NCBI GenBank assembly: GCA_016458225.1
Contig: JAEMGR010000005.1
Location: 682,001 to 746,000, forward strand
Direction: 5' to 3'
Source of the DNA: Myxococcaceae bacterium JPH2
GTDB taxonomy: Bacteria > Myxococcota > Myxococcia > Myxococcales > Myxococcaceae
Length of the DNA stretch: 64,000 bases
Part shown: positions 1-8,181 of the stretch, piece by piece
Layout: each line of letters begins with the position of its first letter
Position numbering within the stretch: position 1 is the first letter of the stretch
The notes under the pieces: model-generated
Told to the model about the DNA's origin: nothing
Database searches by the model: none
Seen by the model: the letters and a program-made list of their open reading frames with translations, nothing else
Program-made: the position numbers and the translations under genes

Positions 1-1509
1 GGACGTCGCGCCCACCACGCTCAAGTCCGAGTCCCCCGCCGTGCGCGCCACCGACACGGAGACGTCCGCGGTGGGCGCCTGCGCCAGTTGCACGGTGAAG
101 GACGCCATGCCGCCCTCCACCACGCGAAGGTTCAGCCCGGACACCACCAGCTTCTGCCCCATCAACTTGGGCGCGATGCGATGCAGTGTCCCGCCCACGT
201 AGCTCATGCCATACAGCGCGCCATCCGGCCCCACGCTCAGGTCCACGGAGCTGCTGAAGCCGGTGCCCCATCCATCCACCTGAGACACCGAGTTGTCGCC
301 CGCCAGTTGCACGCGCGTGAGCTGTCCGGAGTTGTAGTCGCCGAAGAGGAAGTTGCCGCGGTAGTCCGCCGGGAAGAGCGTGGCGTCGTAGAAGGTGCCT
401 CCGGTGATGGAGCCACCCAGGCTCTCCGTCGTCGCCGAGCCCCCGCCGCTCGTCGCGTTCGCGCCGGGCTGGAGGACCTCGAACGCGGTGTCGCTCACCA
501 GGCGGGACACGTAGAACGTCCCGTTGAAGCTCGGGTCCGTCACCCCGTCGATGACGAGCTTCTCGCCCTTGCGGAACAGGTGCTTCGCGGTGGTGGTGAA
601 CGTGGCCACGCCCGAGGCTCGCGAGGCCCCGGTGGCCGTGAAGGTCCGCGTGTCCACGCCGTTGGTGCGGTACTTCACGACGGGCGTGATGTAGCCCGCG
701 GGCTGATTGTTCTCGTAGTCGTTGTAGCCCGCGTGGTCTCCCCGGCGGACCACGAAGATCTGCTCGTAGCCGTCGCCCACGGTGTCGACCCACAGCAAGC
801 CGGTGCTGGGCTGGAACGTGAACGTGAACGGATTGCGCAGGCCGCGCGCCCAGATGTACTCGTTGTTGGGCCCGACCCCGTCGAAGTAGGGGTTGTCGTT
901 GACGGGCGTTCCATCCAGGTTGGCGCGCCCCACCTTCGCCGCCAGCGACGTCAGGTCCGCGTCCACGCCCGTGCCGTTGCCGTTGTCTCCAATGGACCAG
1001 TACAGCTTGCCGTCCGGCCCGAAGCCCAGGCCGCCGCCGTCATGGTTGACGCCTCGCGTGGGCAGCCCCACCACCACCTCGGTGCGCGCCGTGCCGATGG
1101 TGCCGGTGTCCGTGTAGCGGACGATGCGCTGCTCCGACGAGGTGACCGTCACGAAGAAGTACACGTATCGGTTCACGACGTAGTTCGGATCAAACGCCAT
1201 GCCGATGAGACCACACTCGCTGTTCGTGAAGATGGGGGTCTCCGTGGCGAACAACTCCGACGCCGGCGCGCTGGGCTTGCCCGGCTGCGCGACGAAGGCG
1301 CCCTCCTCCAGCCTCACCACGCGCACCGTTCCGCCCTTCAACGTGATGAACAGGCGGCCCGAGCCATCCGGCGCCCACGCCATCCCCGTGGCGGGCCCCA
1401 AGTCCGGCGAGCTGTACACCGTGTCCGTGAAGCCGGTGGGCACCGTGGCCGCCCACGCGGAGGTTGTCAGCCACCAGACCCAGAGCCCTGACAGGAAGAG
1501 CGTGCGCAT
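1..1509 (-). CDS. Glucose/sorbosone dehydrogenase-like secreted protein (partial, C-terminus outside window)
   Basis: Read on the minus strand from an ATG at 1509, the frame stays open for 503 codons to the window edge. The first 21 residues form a signal peptide (MRTLFLSG, a Trp-rich core, then a cleavage region near SAWAA). The body has repeated blades of a six-bladed GSDH/YliI-type propeller: a GMAWAPDG blade, then VNHDGGGLGFGPDGKLY carrying the His expected at the active site, then RGLRNPFTF. Family members are soluble or outer-membrane PQQ-dependent aldose dehydrogenases, though substrates vary widely. Near the edge, past about residue 465, a Calx-beta-like segment begins (GGMASFTVQLAQAP), suggesting a multi-domain exported protein. 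It is divergent from the AsmA-like gene. Specificity cannot be told. Confidence 0.82.
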   Translation of the reverse strand, partial: MRTLFLSGLWVWWLTTSAWAATVPTGFTDTVYSSPDLGPATGMAWAPDGSGRLFITLKGGTVRVVRLEEGAFVAQPGKPSAPASELFATETPIFTNSECGLIGMAFDPNYVVNRYVYFFVTVTSSEQRIVRYTDTGTIGTARTEVVVGLPTRGVNHDGGGLGFGPDGKLYWSIGDNGNGTGVDADLTSLAAKVGRANLDGTPVNDNPYFDGVGPNNEYIWARGLRNPFTFTFQPSTGLLWVDTVGDGYEQIFVVRRGDHAGYNDYENNQPAGYITPVVKYRTNGVDTRTFTATGASRASGVATFTTTAKHLFRKGEKLVIDGVTDPSFNGTFYVSRLVSDTAFEVLQPGANATSGGGSATTESLGGSITGGTFYDATLFPADYRGNFLFGDYNSGQLTRVQLAGDNSVSQVDGWGTGFSSSVDLSVGPDGALYGMSYVGGTLHRIAPKLMGQKLVVSGLNLRVVEGGMASFTVQLAQAPTADVSVSVARTAGDSDLSVVGATS

Positions 1510-1647
1510 GCCCCCACGCTAGGGCGACTGTCCTTCGCCGCGCGAGGCCCGACCCCACACCTGTCGACTCGTGACACCTCGCGATACAGGCGGAACGGCA
1601 TAGCCACATCGTCACCCGAATCCGTCGGCGCGGCGTCCCCACCCCGG

Positions 1648-3504
1648 ATGCCGTCTTCGCGCGCCATGCCTATCTGGGCCGACAGGATGTCCACCCGTGG
1701 CGACATGCCCGCGCAGCCCGCCACCCCGCCTCGACGACGGCGACGCGCGGTCCGCGCGCTGGGATGGGGACTCGTGGCGCTGCTCGTGTTCGAGGGCGTG
1801 CTCAACCTCGCCCTCAACCTCGGCGTCATCCCCCGAGTCGTCCACCGAGCCACCGCTCGGACCCAACTGGGCTGGAGCCGCGCGTGGTGGCTCTGGCCCG
1901 CGCCGGTGCACGTCCAGGACTTCTTCCTGGAGCAGCACGACCACGACGCGCACTGGCGTGTGGACGTGGAGCGGAGCGAGGCGCGCCTGTCGCTCACCGC
2001 GTTCCTGCATCGCCGCGTGGACATCGGCTTTCTGCGCGGCTGGGGCGTGCGCGTGCATGTCCGGCCCATTCCCCCGGAGGAGCGCGCCGCGCCGGGCCCT
2101 CCGTCCGCGCATCCCTGGAGCGTGTCACTGCGCGGCCTGGAGATTCGCGACGGGCGCGAGGTGGCTTGGGGCAACGGCCGCTACCTCGGCCCGTGGGAGG
2201 CGGATGGCGCGGTGACCCTCGTCGGCGGGGAGCGCGTGTCCGTGAGCGCCTCGCGCATCGCGCTGTCTCACGGCGCCGTGGAGCTGGCCCAGCGCCGGGC
2301 CGCGAACATCGACTCGCTGCTCGCGGACCTCACGCTCGATGTCCCCAAGAAGGGCCCCGGCGCGGGCGACGCGCTGGGCGGGTTGAGCGGACACGCACGG
2401 CTGAAGGCGGAGCTGCTGCCACTCGACTGGCTGGGCCCCATGCTGGCCCATCACGAGAAGCTCGTCGTCGATGAGGGCGCGGGCCACGTGGAGGCGGACG
2501 TGCGTTGGACAAAGGGCCGCCTCGCGCCAGACAGCCGCCTGGAGGCGCGAGGCGAGCCGCTGACGCTGCGGCTCGGTCCCTTGCGCGTGCGCGCGCCGTG
2601 GCGCATGCGCGGCACCGTGACGACCCAGGGAGAGGGCACGCGAGAGTGGCTGCGGCTCGAGTTCGCGCCCGTGAACGTCGGAGGGCGCGTGGGGCAGTTG
2701 CTGGAGCTGCCCGAGGTGGCCATCACCTTCCAGGCCGAGCCGGGCCCGGGCGAGCGCCACCCCACCTATGAGCGCGACCTGACCGTCGCCCCCAGCCGCC
2801 CCATGGACCTGCGCACGCTCAACCCCTGGACCGGCCACACGTTCCGGGTGGACTCGGGAACGGCCGTCCTGGAGGCCCACGCGCAGCTCGACTCGGCGCA
2901 AGACACCGGGGACATGCACCTGTCGCTGGGCTCGGATTTGATCAACGCCCAGTCGGGCAGCGTGCGCATGTTGGGGCGCGCGCGCGCGAGCATCTCCTCA
3001 CACCGGCTGGCGCTGCGTGAGCAAGAAGTCGGCTTGGACGGCACCACGCTCCAGTTGACGCAAGTCTCCGCGGACTTTCCGCACAAGCAGGTGCGCGGCT
3101 GGGAGGGCACGTTCTCCTTTCCTCACGCCCTGCTGGCGCTGTCTCCCCCCGCGCTGGACGCTCGCTTCACCGGCCAGTTCGCCAACGCGGATCCGTTCGT
3201 CGCGCTGCTGACGCGCAAGTTCGGCCTGCCGCACTTCCTGGCGCCCTTGCTGGACGCGCGCGACCTGCGCGTGTCGGGGCGCGTGCGCATGGGCGACTCG
3301 GGCATGCAGGTCCGCGAGCTCCACGCCGCCGGCTCGGGCCTGAAGCTGGAGGCGAGCCTGGACGTGCGCCGGGATGACACCCAGGCTCGCGTGCTGGCCA
3401 CCGTGAAGGGCATCACCGGCTGCGTGGAGGTGACGCCGGAAGGGACGCACGTGCACCTCGGCGATGCCCGGCGCCGCTGCGAGCCGCTCGACGCGCGTCC
3501 TTGA
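1648..3504 (+). CDS. AsmA/YhdP-like membrane-anchored protein
   Basis: A 618-residue protein with an Arg-rich cytoplasmic N-terminus, one transmembrane segment at about residues 37-58 (LGWGLVALLVFEGVLNLAL), and a long beta-rich periplasmic part. Alternating short strands such as VDIGFLRGWGVRVHVRP and a C-terminal repeat-like stretch (LRVSGRVRMG, LKLEASLDVR) resemble AsmA, TamB and DUF748 proteins, which bridge the inner and outer membranes and act in lipid or outer-membrane homeostasis. That link is by overall pattern, not by a signature residue. ATGs at 1687 and 1705 are in frame and could be the real start; neither they nor 1648 has a convincing ribosome binding site. It reads towards the FGE gene 135 bp downstream. 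Confidence 0.6.
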   Translation: MPSSRAMPIWADRMSTRGDMPAQPATPPRRRRRAVRALGWGLVALLVFEGVLNLALNLGVIPRVVHRATARTQLGWSRAWWLWPAPVHVQDFFLEQHDHDAHWRVDVERSEARLSLTAFLHRRVDIGFLRGWGVRVHVRPIPPEERAAPGPPSAHPWSVSLRGLEIRDGREVAWGNGRYLGPWEADGAVTLVGGERVSVSASRIALSHGAVELAQRRAANIDSLLADLTLDVPKKGPGAGDALGGLSGHARLKAELLPLDWLGPMLAHHEKLVVDEGAGHVEADVRWTKGRLAPDSRLEARGEPLTLRLGPLRVRAPWRMRGTVTTQGEGTREWLRLEFAPVNVGGRVGQLLELPEVAITFQAEPGPGERHPTYERDLTVAPSRPMDLRTLNPWTGHTFRVDSGTAVLEAHAQLDSAQDTGDMHLSLGSDLINAQSGSVRMLGRARASISSHRLALREQEVGLDGTTLQLTQVSADFPHKQVRGWEGTFSFPHALLALSPPALDARFTGQFANADPFVALLTRKFGLPHFLAPLLDARDLRVSGRVRMGDSGMQVRELHAAGSGLKLEASLDVRRDDTQARVLATVKGITGCVEVTPEGTHVHLGDARRRCEPLDARP

Positions 3505-3639
3505 ACGTCGCGGCTCGCCCTCGGGACGGAGCCTCGCATCCACTGCGCTCCGGACACCCCGACGCGAGGGCGGGTGGTCTCGGCCTGCCGGCCCACCAGA
3601 TTCCCCACGGCGGGACGCATCCGCGACGAGTGAGGACCG

Positions 3640-4644
3640 ATGAGCCTGCATGCCCCCGAGCCCCGCGTGGCCCCCGCGGAGGATGAGCCCGCGCCACACG
3701 AAGCCCCCTTCGCGGACATGGTGTGGATTCCCGGACGGACGTTCTGGATGGGCTCGGACCAGCACTATCCCGAGGAGGCGCCCGCGCACCGCGTGACGAC
3801 CTCGGGCTTCTGGATGGACCGCTTCACGGTGACGAACGCGGACTTCGCGCGCTTCGTGGAGGCCACGGGCTACGTCACGGTGGCCGAGCGCCCCTTGAAC
3901 CCCGCGGACTATCCCGGCGCGGTGGCCGAGCTGCTCGTGCCGGGCTCGCTCGTGTTCCGCAAGACGAGCGGCCGCGTGGACCTGCGGGACTTGTCGCGCT
4001 GGTGGGCCTACGTGCCAGGCGCGAGCTGGAAACAGCCCGAGGGCCACGGCTCCTCGGTGAACACGCGCGAGCGACATCCCGTGGTGCACGTGGCCTACGA
4101 GGACGTGGAGGCCTATGCGCACTGGGCCGGCAAGTCACTGCCCACCGAGGCCGAGTGGGAGCTGGCAGCGCGCGGCGGTCTGGACCGTCAGGAGTTCTGC
4201 TGGGGCAACGAGTTCACCCCGGGCGGCCAACACCTGGCCAACACCTGGCAGGGCGAGTTCCCCTGGCAGGACCTCGCTGACGACGGCCATGAGGGCACCT
4301 GTCCCGTGGGCAGCTTTCCCGCCAATGGCCACGGCCTGCACGAGATGGCCGGCAATGTCTGGGAATGGACCTCGGACTGGTATCGCGCGCGCCACGCCGA
4401 GGGCCACCGAGGCAAGGCATGCTGCATCCCCGTCAACCCGCGCGGCCCGTCCACGCCAGATGGCAGCTTCGATGCGCATCTGCCCGCCGTGCGCATCCCG
4501 CGCCGCGTGCTCAAGGGTGGCAGCTTCTTGTGCGCGCCCAACTACTGCCGCCGCTATCGCCCGGCCGCGCGCTCGCCGCAGCCCGTGGACAGCGGCGCGA
4601 GTCACATCGGGTTTCGCTGCATCGTGCGCCCGACGCGCGACTGA
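3640..4644 (+). CDS. Formylglycine-generating enzyme (sulfatase-modifying factor, SUMF1 family)
   Basis: A 334-residue SUMF1/FGE-sulfatase domain protein with no signal peptide. The family signatures appear in order: MVWIPGRTFWMGSD at about 27, HPVVHVAYEDVEAYAHWAG, LPTEAEWELAARGG, a GNVWEWTSDWY block, and KGGSFLC followed by YCRRYR. Cys298 and Cys303 are spaced like the copper-binding cysteine pair of true FGE (human 336 and 341), so it is probably a real oxidase converting a Cys of a CxPxR motif in sulfatases to formylglycine. Many bacterial SUMF1-domain proteins, such as EgtB relatives, lack this pair. No sulfatase lies in the window, so the client is elsewhere. Stop codons of this gene and the convergent exporter gene are 3 bp apart. 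GAGGA sits just ahead of the ATG. Confidence 0.88.
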   Translation: MSLHAPEPRVAPAEDEPAPHEAPFADMVWIPGRTFWMGSDQHYPEEAPAHRVTTSGFWMDRFTVTNADFARFVEATGYVTVAERPLNPADYPGAVAELLVPGSLVFRKTSGRVDLRDLSRWWAYVPGASWKQPEGHGSSVNTRERHPVVHVAYEDVEAYAHWAGKSLPTEAEWELAARGGLDRQEFCWGNEFTPGGQHLANTWQGEFPWQDLADDGHEGTCPVGSFPANGHGLHEMAGNVWEWTSDWYRARHAEGHRGKACCIPVNPRGPSTPDGSFDAHLPAVRIPRRVLKGGSFLCAPNYCRRYRPAARSPQPVDSGASHIGFRCIVRPTRD

Positions 4645-4647
4645 GCC

Positions 4648-5901
4648 CTACGGGTCCGGCTCCACGGCGCGAACCGGGGGCCGCGCGAGCAGCGCCGCGA
4701 AGACGAGCCCCATGACGATCTGCAGCGCCACCAGCAACACATTGAAGAGGCGTGCGTCCGAGTTGGCCCCCACGCCCAGCAACGCCAGGATGGCCTGCGT
4801 CCCCATGAAGCCGGGGGCAATCTGCAGCAACCCCGGCATGATGACGGTGTTGGGCATGAAGCCGGACCGCCGGCCAAACCAGAGCCCCGCCACGCCGAGC
4901 ACGAACGCGGACACGAGCGGGCTGCCTCGGTCCCCCAGCACGGCCTTGGTCAGCTCCTGCGTCCCGTAGGCCAGCAGCACGGCCGCGACGATGGGCACCA
5001 CGTCCCGAGCGCGCGCGGACATGCACACCGCCAGCGCCAGCCCCCCCACCGCCACGATGGCGAGCGAGAGTGGATGCGGCAGGGCATGCGCGGAGGAGTA
5101 CAGCGGCAAGGGCGCGACCAGGCTCCACGCCGTGCCCGCGGCCGCGATGCCCACGCCCATCATCACGAAGCGCAGCAAGCCATAGAGCAGGCGCGGCGTG
5201 CCGGCCTCGACCGACTCCGTCACCAACTCCAGCGAGCCGAGCGTCACCACCATCGCGGGCACCAGCAGCGTGATGCCGCCGAACAGGGCCCGGGCCGCAT
5301 CGAAGGGCGGCAGCACGCACGCCAGGCCCAAAGCCACCAGCGTGCCCAGGAACGCGCCGAGGAAGCTCTTCTGGAGGTCCAGTTGCTGCGAGCGCAATGT
5401 GCCGAAGTGGATGGCGCCCGCGAGCACGCCCACCACGAAGGCCACGGCCAGCTCCAGCCACGAGCCCCCCACGCGCACGGCGACGGCCGCGCCATAGACA
5501 CCGTAAGCCAGGTAGACGAGCCACGCGGGGTGGACGGGCGGCGAGGCCATGATGCGGTCCAGGTCCGTGCGTGCCTCGGGGACGCGCTTGCGCCCCGCGG
5601 CGATGTCGTCGCACAGCCCGAGCACCGCGGAGGCGCGCGTCAGGTTCCAGTGCGGATTGAAGGGCAGGCGATCCAACTCCACCACGCGTCGTCCCAGCCC
5701 CGACATCACCTCGAGGATCGCGACGCTCTGGAGCGAGAACAGCTCGACCTGGAGCCCCCACGCGCGCGCGACCTGCTTCACCCGCCCCTCCACCAAGGAC
5801 GCCGCCTGGTAGGACACGTGGAGGGCCCGCACCAGGTCGCACAGGAAGGAGACGGTCGCCTCGTCATCGGACGGGCCCAAGGACTCCCGCGTGTCCGCCA
5901 T
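4648..5901 (-). CDS. Threonine/serine exporter (ThrE) family membrane protein
   Basis: A 417-residue protein combining both ThrE halves in one chain. A soluble N-terminal part (about 1-130) contains ALHVSYQAASLVEGRV, a variant of the first ThrE motif. About ten hydrophobic segments follow, including the Gly-rich CVLPPFDAARALFGGITLLVP and a C-terminal FMPNTVIMPGLLQIAPGF stretch typical of the ThrE_2 half. Family members export Thr or Ser by proton motive force; the substrate here is inferred from family only. An open frame continues upstream of 5901, but ATG 5901 (MADTRES) matches the usual start of the N-terminal domain. It ends 3 bp from the convergent FGE gene. Confidence 0.82.
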   Translation of the reverse strand: MADTRESLGPSDDEATVSFLCDLVRALHVSYQAASLVEGRVKQVARAWGLQVELFSLQSVAILEVMSGLGRRVVELDRLPFNPHWNLTRASAVLGLCDDIAAGRKRVPEARTDLDRIMASPPVHPAWLVYLAYGVYGAAVAVRVGGSWLELAVAFVVGVLAGAIHFGTLRSQQLDLQKSFLGAFLGTLVALGLACVLPPFDAARALFGGITLLVPAMVVTLGSLELVTESVEAGTPRLLYGLLRFVMMGVGIAAAGTAWSLVAPLPLYSSAHALPHPLSLAIVAVGGLALAVCMSARARDVVPIVAAVLLAYGTQELTKAVLGDRGSPLVSAFVLGVAGLWFGRRSGFMPNTVIMPGLLQIAPGFMGTQAILALLGVGANSDARLFNVLLVALQIVMGLVFAALLARPPVRAVEPDP

Positions 5902-6047
5902 GGTCGACTCTCTCGTGCATGACCACGCTTCGTCGCGCGGTGGACCGCGACACCTTGCGGTCTGAAACGAGACCTTGGCGACGAACGCGGCGAGGAGACA
6001 GTCGCCCTCCAGTGCGGTGCGACGTCCGCGCGCGGGCGTCCTCGGGC

Positions 6048-6956
6048 TCAGATGCCCACGGGCCGAGGACCGTGTGAGCCCGGAGGCGTGCGCCGCTGGT
6101 CTCCCGCGCCGGACTGGAGGCGACGCTTGTTCCAGACTTTGTAAGGCACCAGCGCGAGCGAACGGATGATGAGGTAGATGCCGATGACCCCCAGCAGCCG
6201 CTGCATGGGGTACGTGGTGCCCGCCGCGCACAGGGCGAGCGCCGGGTTGCCGAACACCGCCGAGATGGCGACTGTCACCCGGTCCGGATCCCGAGGCCCG
6301 CCCAGGAAGTGCCCCAGGAACGCCGAGCCCAGGGTCACGAACAGCATGGCGACCACACCCCAGACCTGCAGACGCTTGAGCATCGGGATGCCGGCGAGGA
6401 TGAGCAGCACGGCGGCGGCGAACAGCGTGATTTTGAAGAACACCGCCACGGGCTTGCGCAGCCACTGCGCGAACTCGGGCTCCCAGTGCTGGAGCGCCAA
6501 CCCCACACCGAACCCCACCAGGAAGGGCAGCAGCGCCTTCGCGAAGAGCACGCGGAACGGCGGCGCCTCGATGGAACCGGGGAACAGCTGACCGAGCAGC
6601 GACAACGAGAGGGGCAGCAGCACGATGGCCGCCAGCGACAGCGTGATGGACAACGCCAGCCCCAAGGGCAGGTTGCCCTTCTGTCGCGCGATGGATGGCA
6701 GTGCCATGGGGAGCCCCGGACAGAACGCCATCAGCGCGATGACGCCTCCGGCCAACGGATGCAGCGGCAACACCCGCGTGACGAGCAGGGCCCACAGCGG
6801 CACCAGCACCAGGCAGACGAGCATCCCTCTCACGTAGACGGGCTGTCGTATCCCCTGCCCCAGCTCACTCAGCCGCCACGCCAGCCCCTGTCCCAGCCCC
6901 ATGGCCACGATGAAGCCCGGCATCAGGAGCAGTCCCACCCAGTGAGCCAGCTCCAT
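6048..6956 (-). CDS. Bile acid:sodium symporter (BASS/SBF) family transporter
   Basis: A 302-residue membrane protein with about nine to ten helices, starting MELAHWVGLLLMPGF. Its features fit the BASS/SBF fold: a CPGLPMALPSIA turn, an FGNPALALCAAG helix breaker corresponding to the second core crossover, and a basic cytoplasmic tail ending RRTPPGSHGP. Members take up organic anions (bile acids, pantoate, pyruvate) with Na+, but the substrate cannot be read. Its ATG overlaps the stop of the upstream HAD gene in a TGATG arrangement, indicating translational coupling, so transport and phosphatase activity probably serve one process. Confidence 0.82.
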   Translation of the reverse strand: MELAHWVGLLLMPGFIVAMGLGQGLAWRLSELGQGIRQPVYVRGMLVCLVLVPLWALLVTRVLPLHPLAGGVIALMAFCPGLPMALPSIARQKGNLPLGLALSITLSLAAIVLLPLSLSLLGQLFPGSIEAPPFRVLFAKALLPFLVGFGVGLALQHWEPEFAQWLRKPVAVFFKITLFAAAVLLILAGIPMLKRLQVWGVVAMLFVTLGSAFLGHFLGGPRDPDRVTVAISAVFGNPALALCAAGTTYPMQRLLGVIGIYLIIRSLALVPYKVWNKRRLQSGAGDQRRTPPGSHGPRPVGI

Positions 6957-7954
6957 CACGGCGCCCCCCCGAAGACGGTCTTCCAATCCGAGCGCATGCT
7001 CACCACCGTCCACCCACCCGCTCGCGCGGCCCGCAGCGAGGCCCCGTCCTTCTCCGCGTAGGCGAACTCGCGCTGGGCATCATCGTGGTTGATGAGGAGC
7101 TGGAACACGGGCCCCGAGCCCTGCTGCGTCGAGCGCAACATCGCGATGTCTCCGCCGTTGCGGACGTTGCCCGCCACGAAGACGGGCTGCTTGCCAATGT
7201 GCAGGTCATTGCCCACCGGCTTGCCTTCCTTGTCGTTCACGTGGTCCACGCGCGGCTCGCGCCACAGCACCTCGTGGCCATCGCGCCGCTCGTACTTCTC
7301 CACCACGCTGCTGCCGATGACCTGCTGCGGTGGAATCCCATACATCTGCTCGGCGAACGCGCGGACGAAGTCGATGCCGCCCCCCGTGCTGATCCACGTC
7401 TGGAACCCATGGGCGCGCAGGAACGTCAGCAGCTCCCGCATGGGCTGGTAGCCCAGCTGCGTGTACGGCACGCCCAGCTTGGGATGGCGCGCGGTGCGCA
7501 AGAAGCCTCGCACCTCGTCCATGAACTGCGCCTGCGTGAGGTTCGAGTGGGTGGCCGCGAGCAGCTCCATCAACTCCGCTTCACTGGCCTCCATGAGCGT
7601 GGCGACGTCGCCTTCGAGCACCGCCTTGTAGGGCTGCTGGTTGCGCAGCGCGGGGTCCTTCTCCACCGCCTCACGCACCCGCGCCACGAGGAAGGCGCCC
7701 TGCACGAGGGGCTTCTCCTGCCAGAGCGTTCCGTCGTTGTCGAAGACCGCGATGCGGTCCGCCACCGGCACGAAGTCCGGGCCGCCCTCCTTCGTCACGC
7801 GCGCCACGAAGTCGAGGATGGATTGCTTCGCCGGCCCGTCGTTCCACGAGGGCAACGGGTCCGCCCGCGCGAGCACCGCGAGAGGCCCCCCTGCCACCAG
7901 CATGACCGCGAGCACCTTCGCGTGACGAATCCATCCCTGCCGGAGCCCGACCAT
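6956..7954 (-). CDS. Exported HAD-superfamily phosphatase (phosphoserine phosphatase-like)
   Basis: A 332-residue protein with a signal peptide (about 1-31, ending VLARADP), so it acts in the periplasm or outside. HAD motif I is FDNDGTLW near residue 71, with the nucleophile and acid Asp pair. Motif II is ISTGGG, and the late acidic motif is NGGDIAML. The long helical cap between motifs I and II fits the PSP-like subgroup. The substrate is unknown; a periplasmic phosphomonoesterase is likely. It is coupled to the BASS transporter gene, suggesting dephosphorylation of a compound before uptake, which is inference from context. Confidence 0.83.
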   Translation of the reverse strand: MVGLRQGWIRHAKVLAVMLVAGGPLAVLARADPLPSWNDGPAKQSILDFVARVTKEGGPDFVPVADRIAVFDNDGTLWQEKPLVQGAFLVARVREAVEKDPALRNQQPYKAVLEGDVATLMEASEAELMELLAATHSNLTQAQFMDEVRGFLRTARHPKLGVPYTQLGYQPMRELLTFLRAHGFQTWISTGGGIDFVRAFAEQMYGIPPQQVIGSSVVEKYERRDGHEVLWREPRVDHVNDKEGKPVGNDLHIGKQPVFVAGNVRNGGDIAMLRSTQQGSGPVFQLLINHDDAQREFAYAEKDGASLRAARAGGWTVVSMRSDWKTVFGGAP

Positions 7955-8132
7955 CGCTGCCTCCGCCGCCCGCCTGGCCTGGATGCAGCGCGCCCCGAGC
8001 GGCTGTCCCTCAATCTGGTCGCGAAGAGGGGCGCGTCAACGCTCGCGAACAGTGGCCTGCCCCGTTGGACGCCCGCGCCGCGCCGCCGTCCGCTCGGGAG
8101 CAAGCCTGACCCGGACGAGCACGCGGCAGCCC

Positions 8133-8166
8133 GCCCGCCTCCTCACGGACACTAAGAGAGGCGGGC
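8133..8166 (-). terminator. Inverted repeat downstream of the lipoprotein gene, probable terminator
   Basis: A perfect 9-bp stem (GCCCGCCTC at 8133-8141 with GAGGCGGGC at 8158-8166) and a 16-nt loop lie about 16 bp beyond the stop of the minus-strand lipoprotein gene. There is no good T-run, so termination is inferred from position and stem only. Confidence 0.5.
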
Positions 8167-8181
8167 TAGGGACCGCGGTCG

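Noticed and set aside
88..1491. 467-codon plus-strand frame over the sugar dehydrogenase gene
   Set aside because: Composition is typical of a shadow frame, and the minus strand has a signal peptide and propeller motifs.
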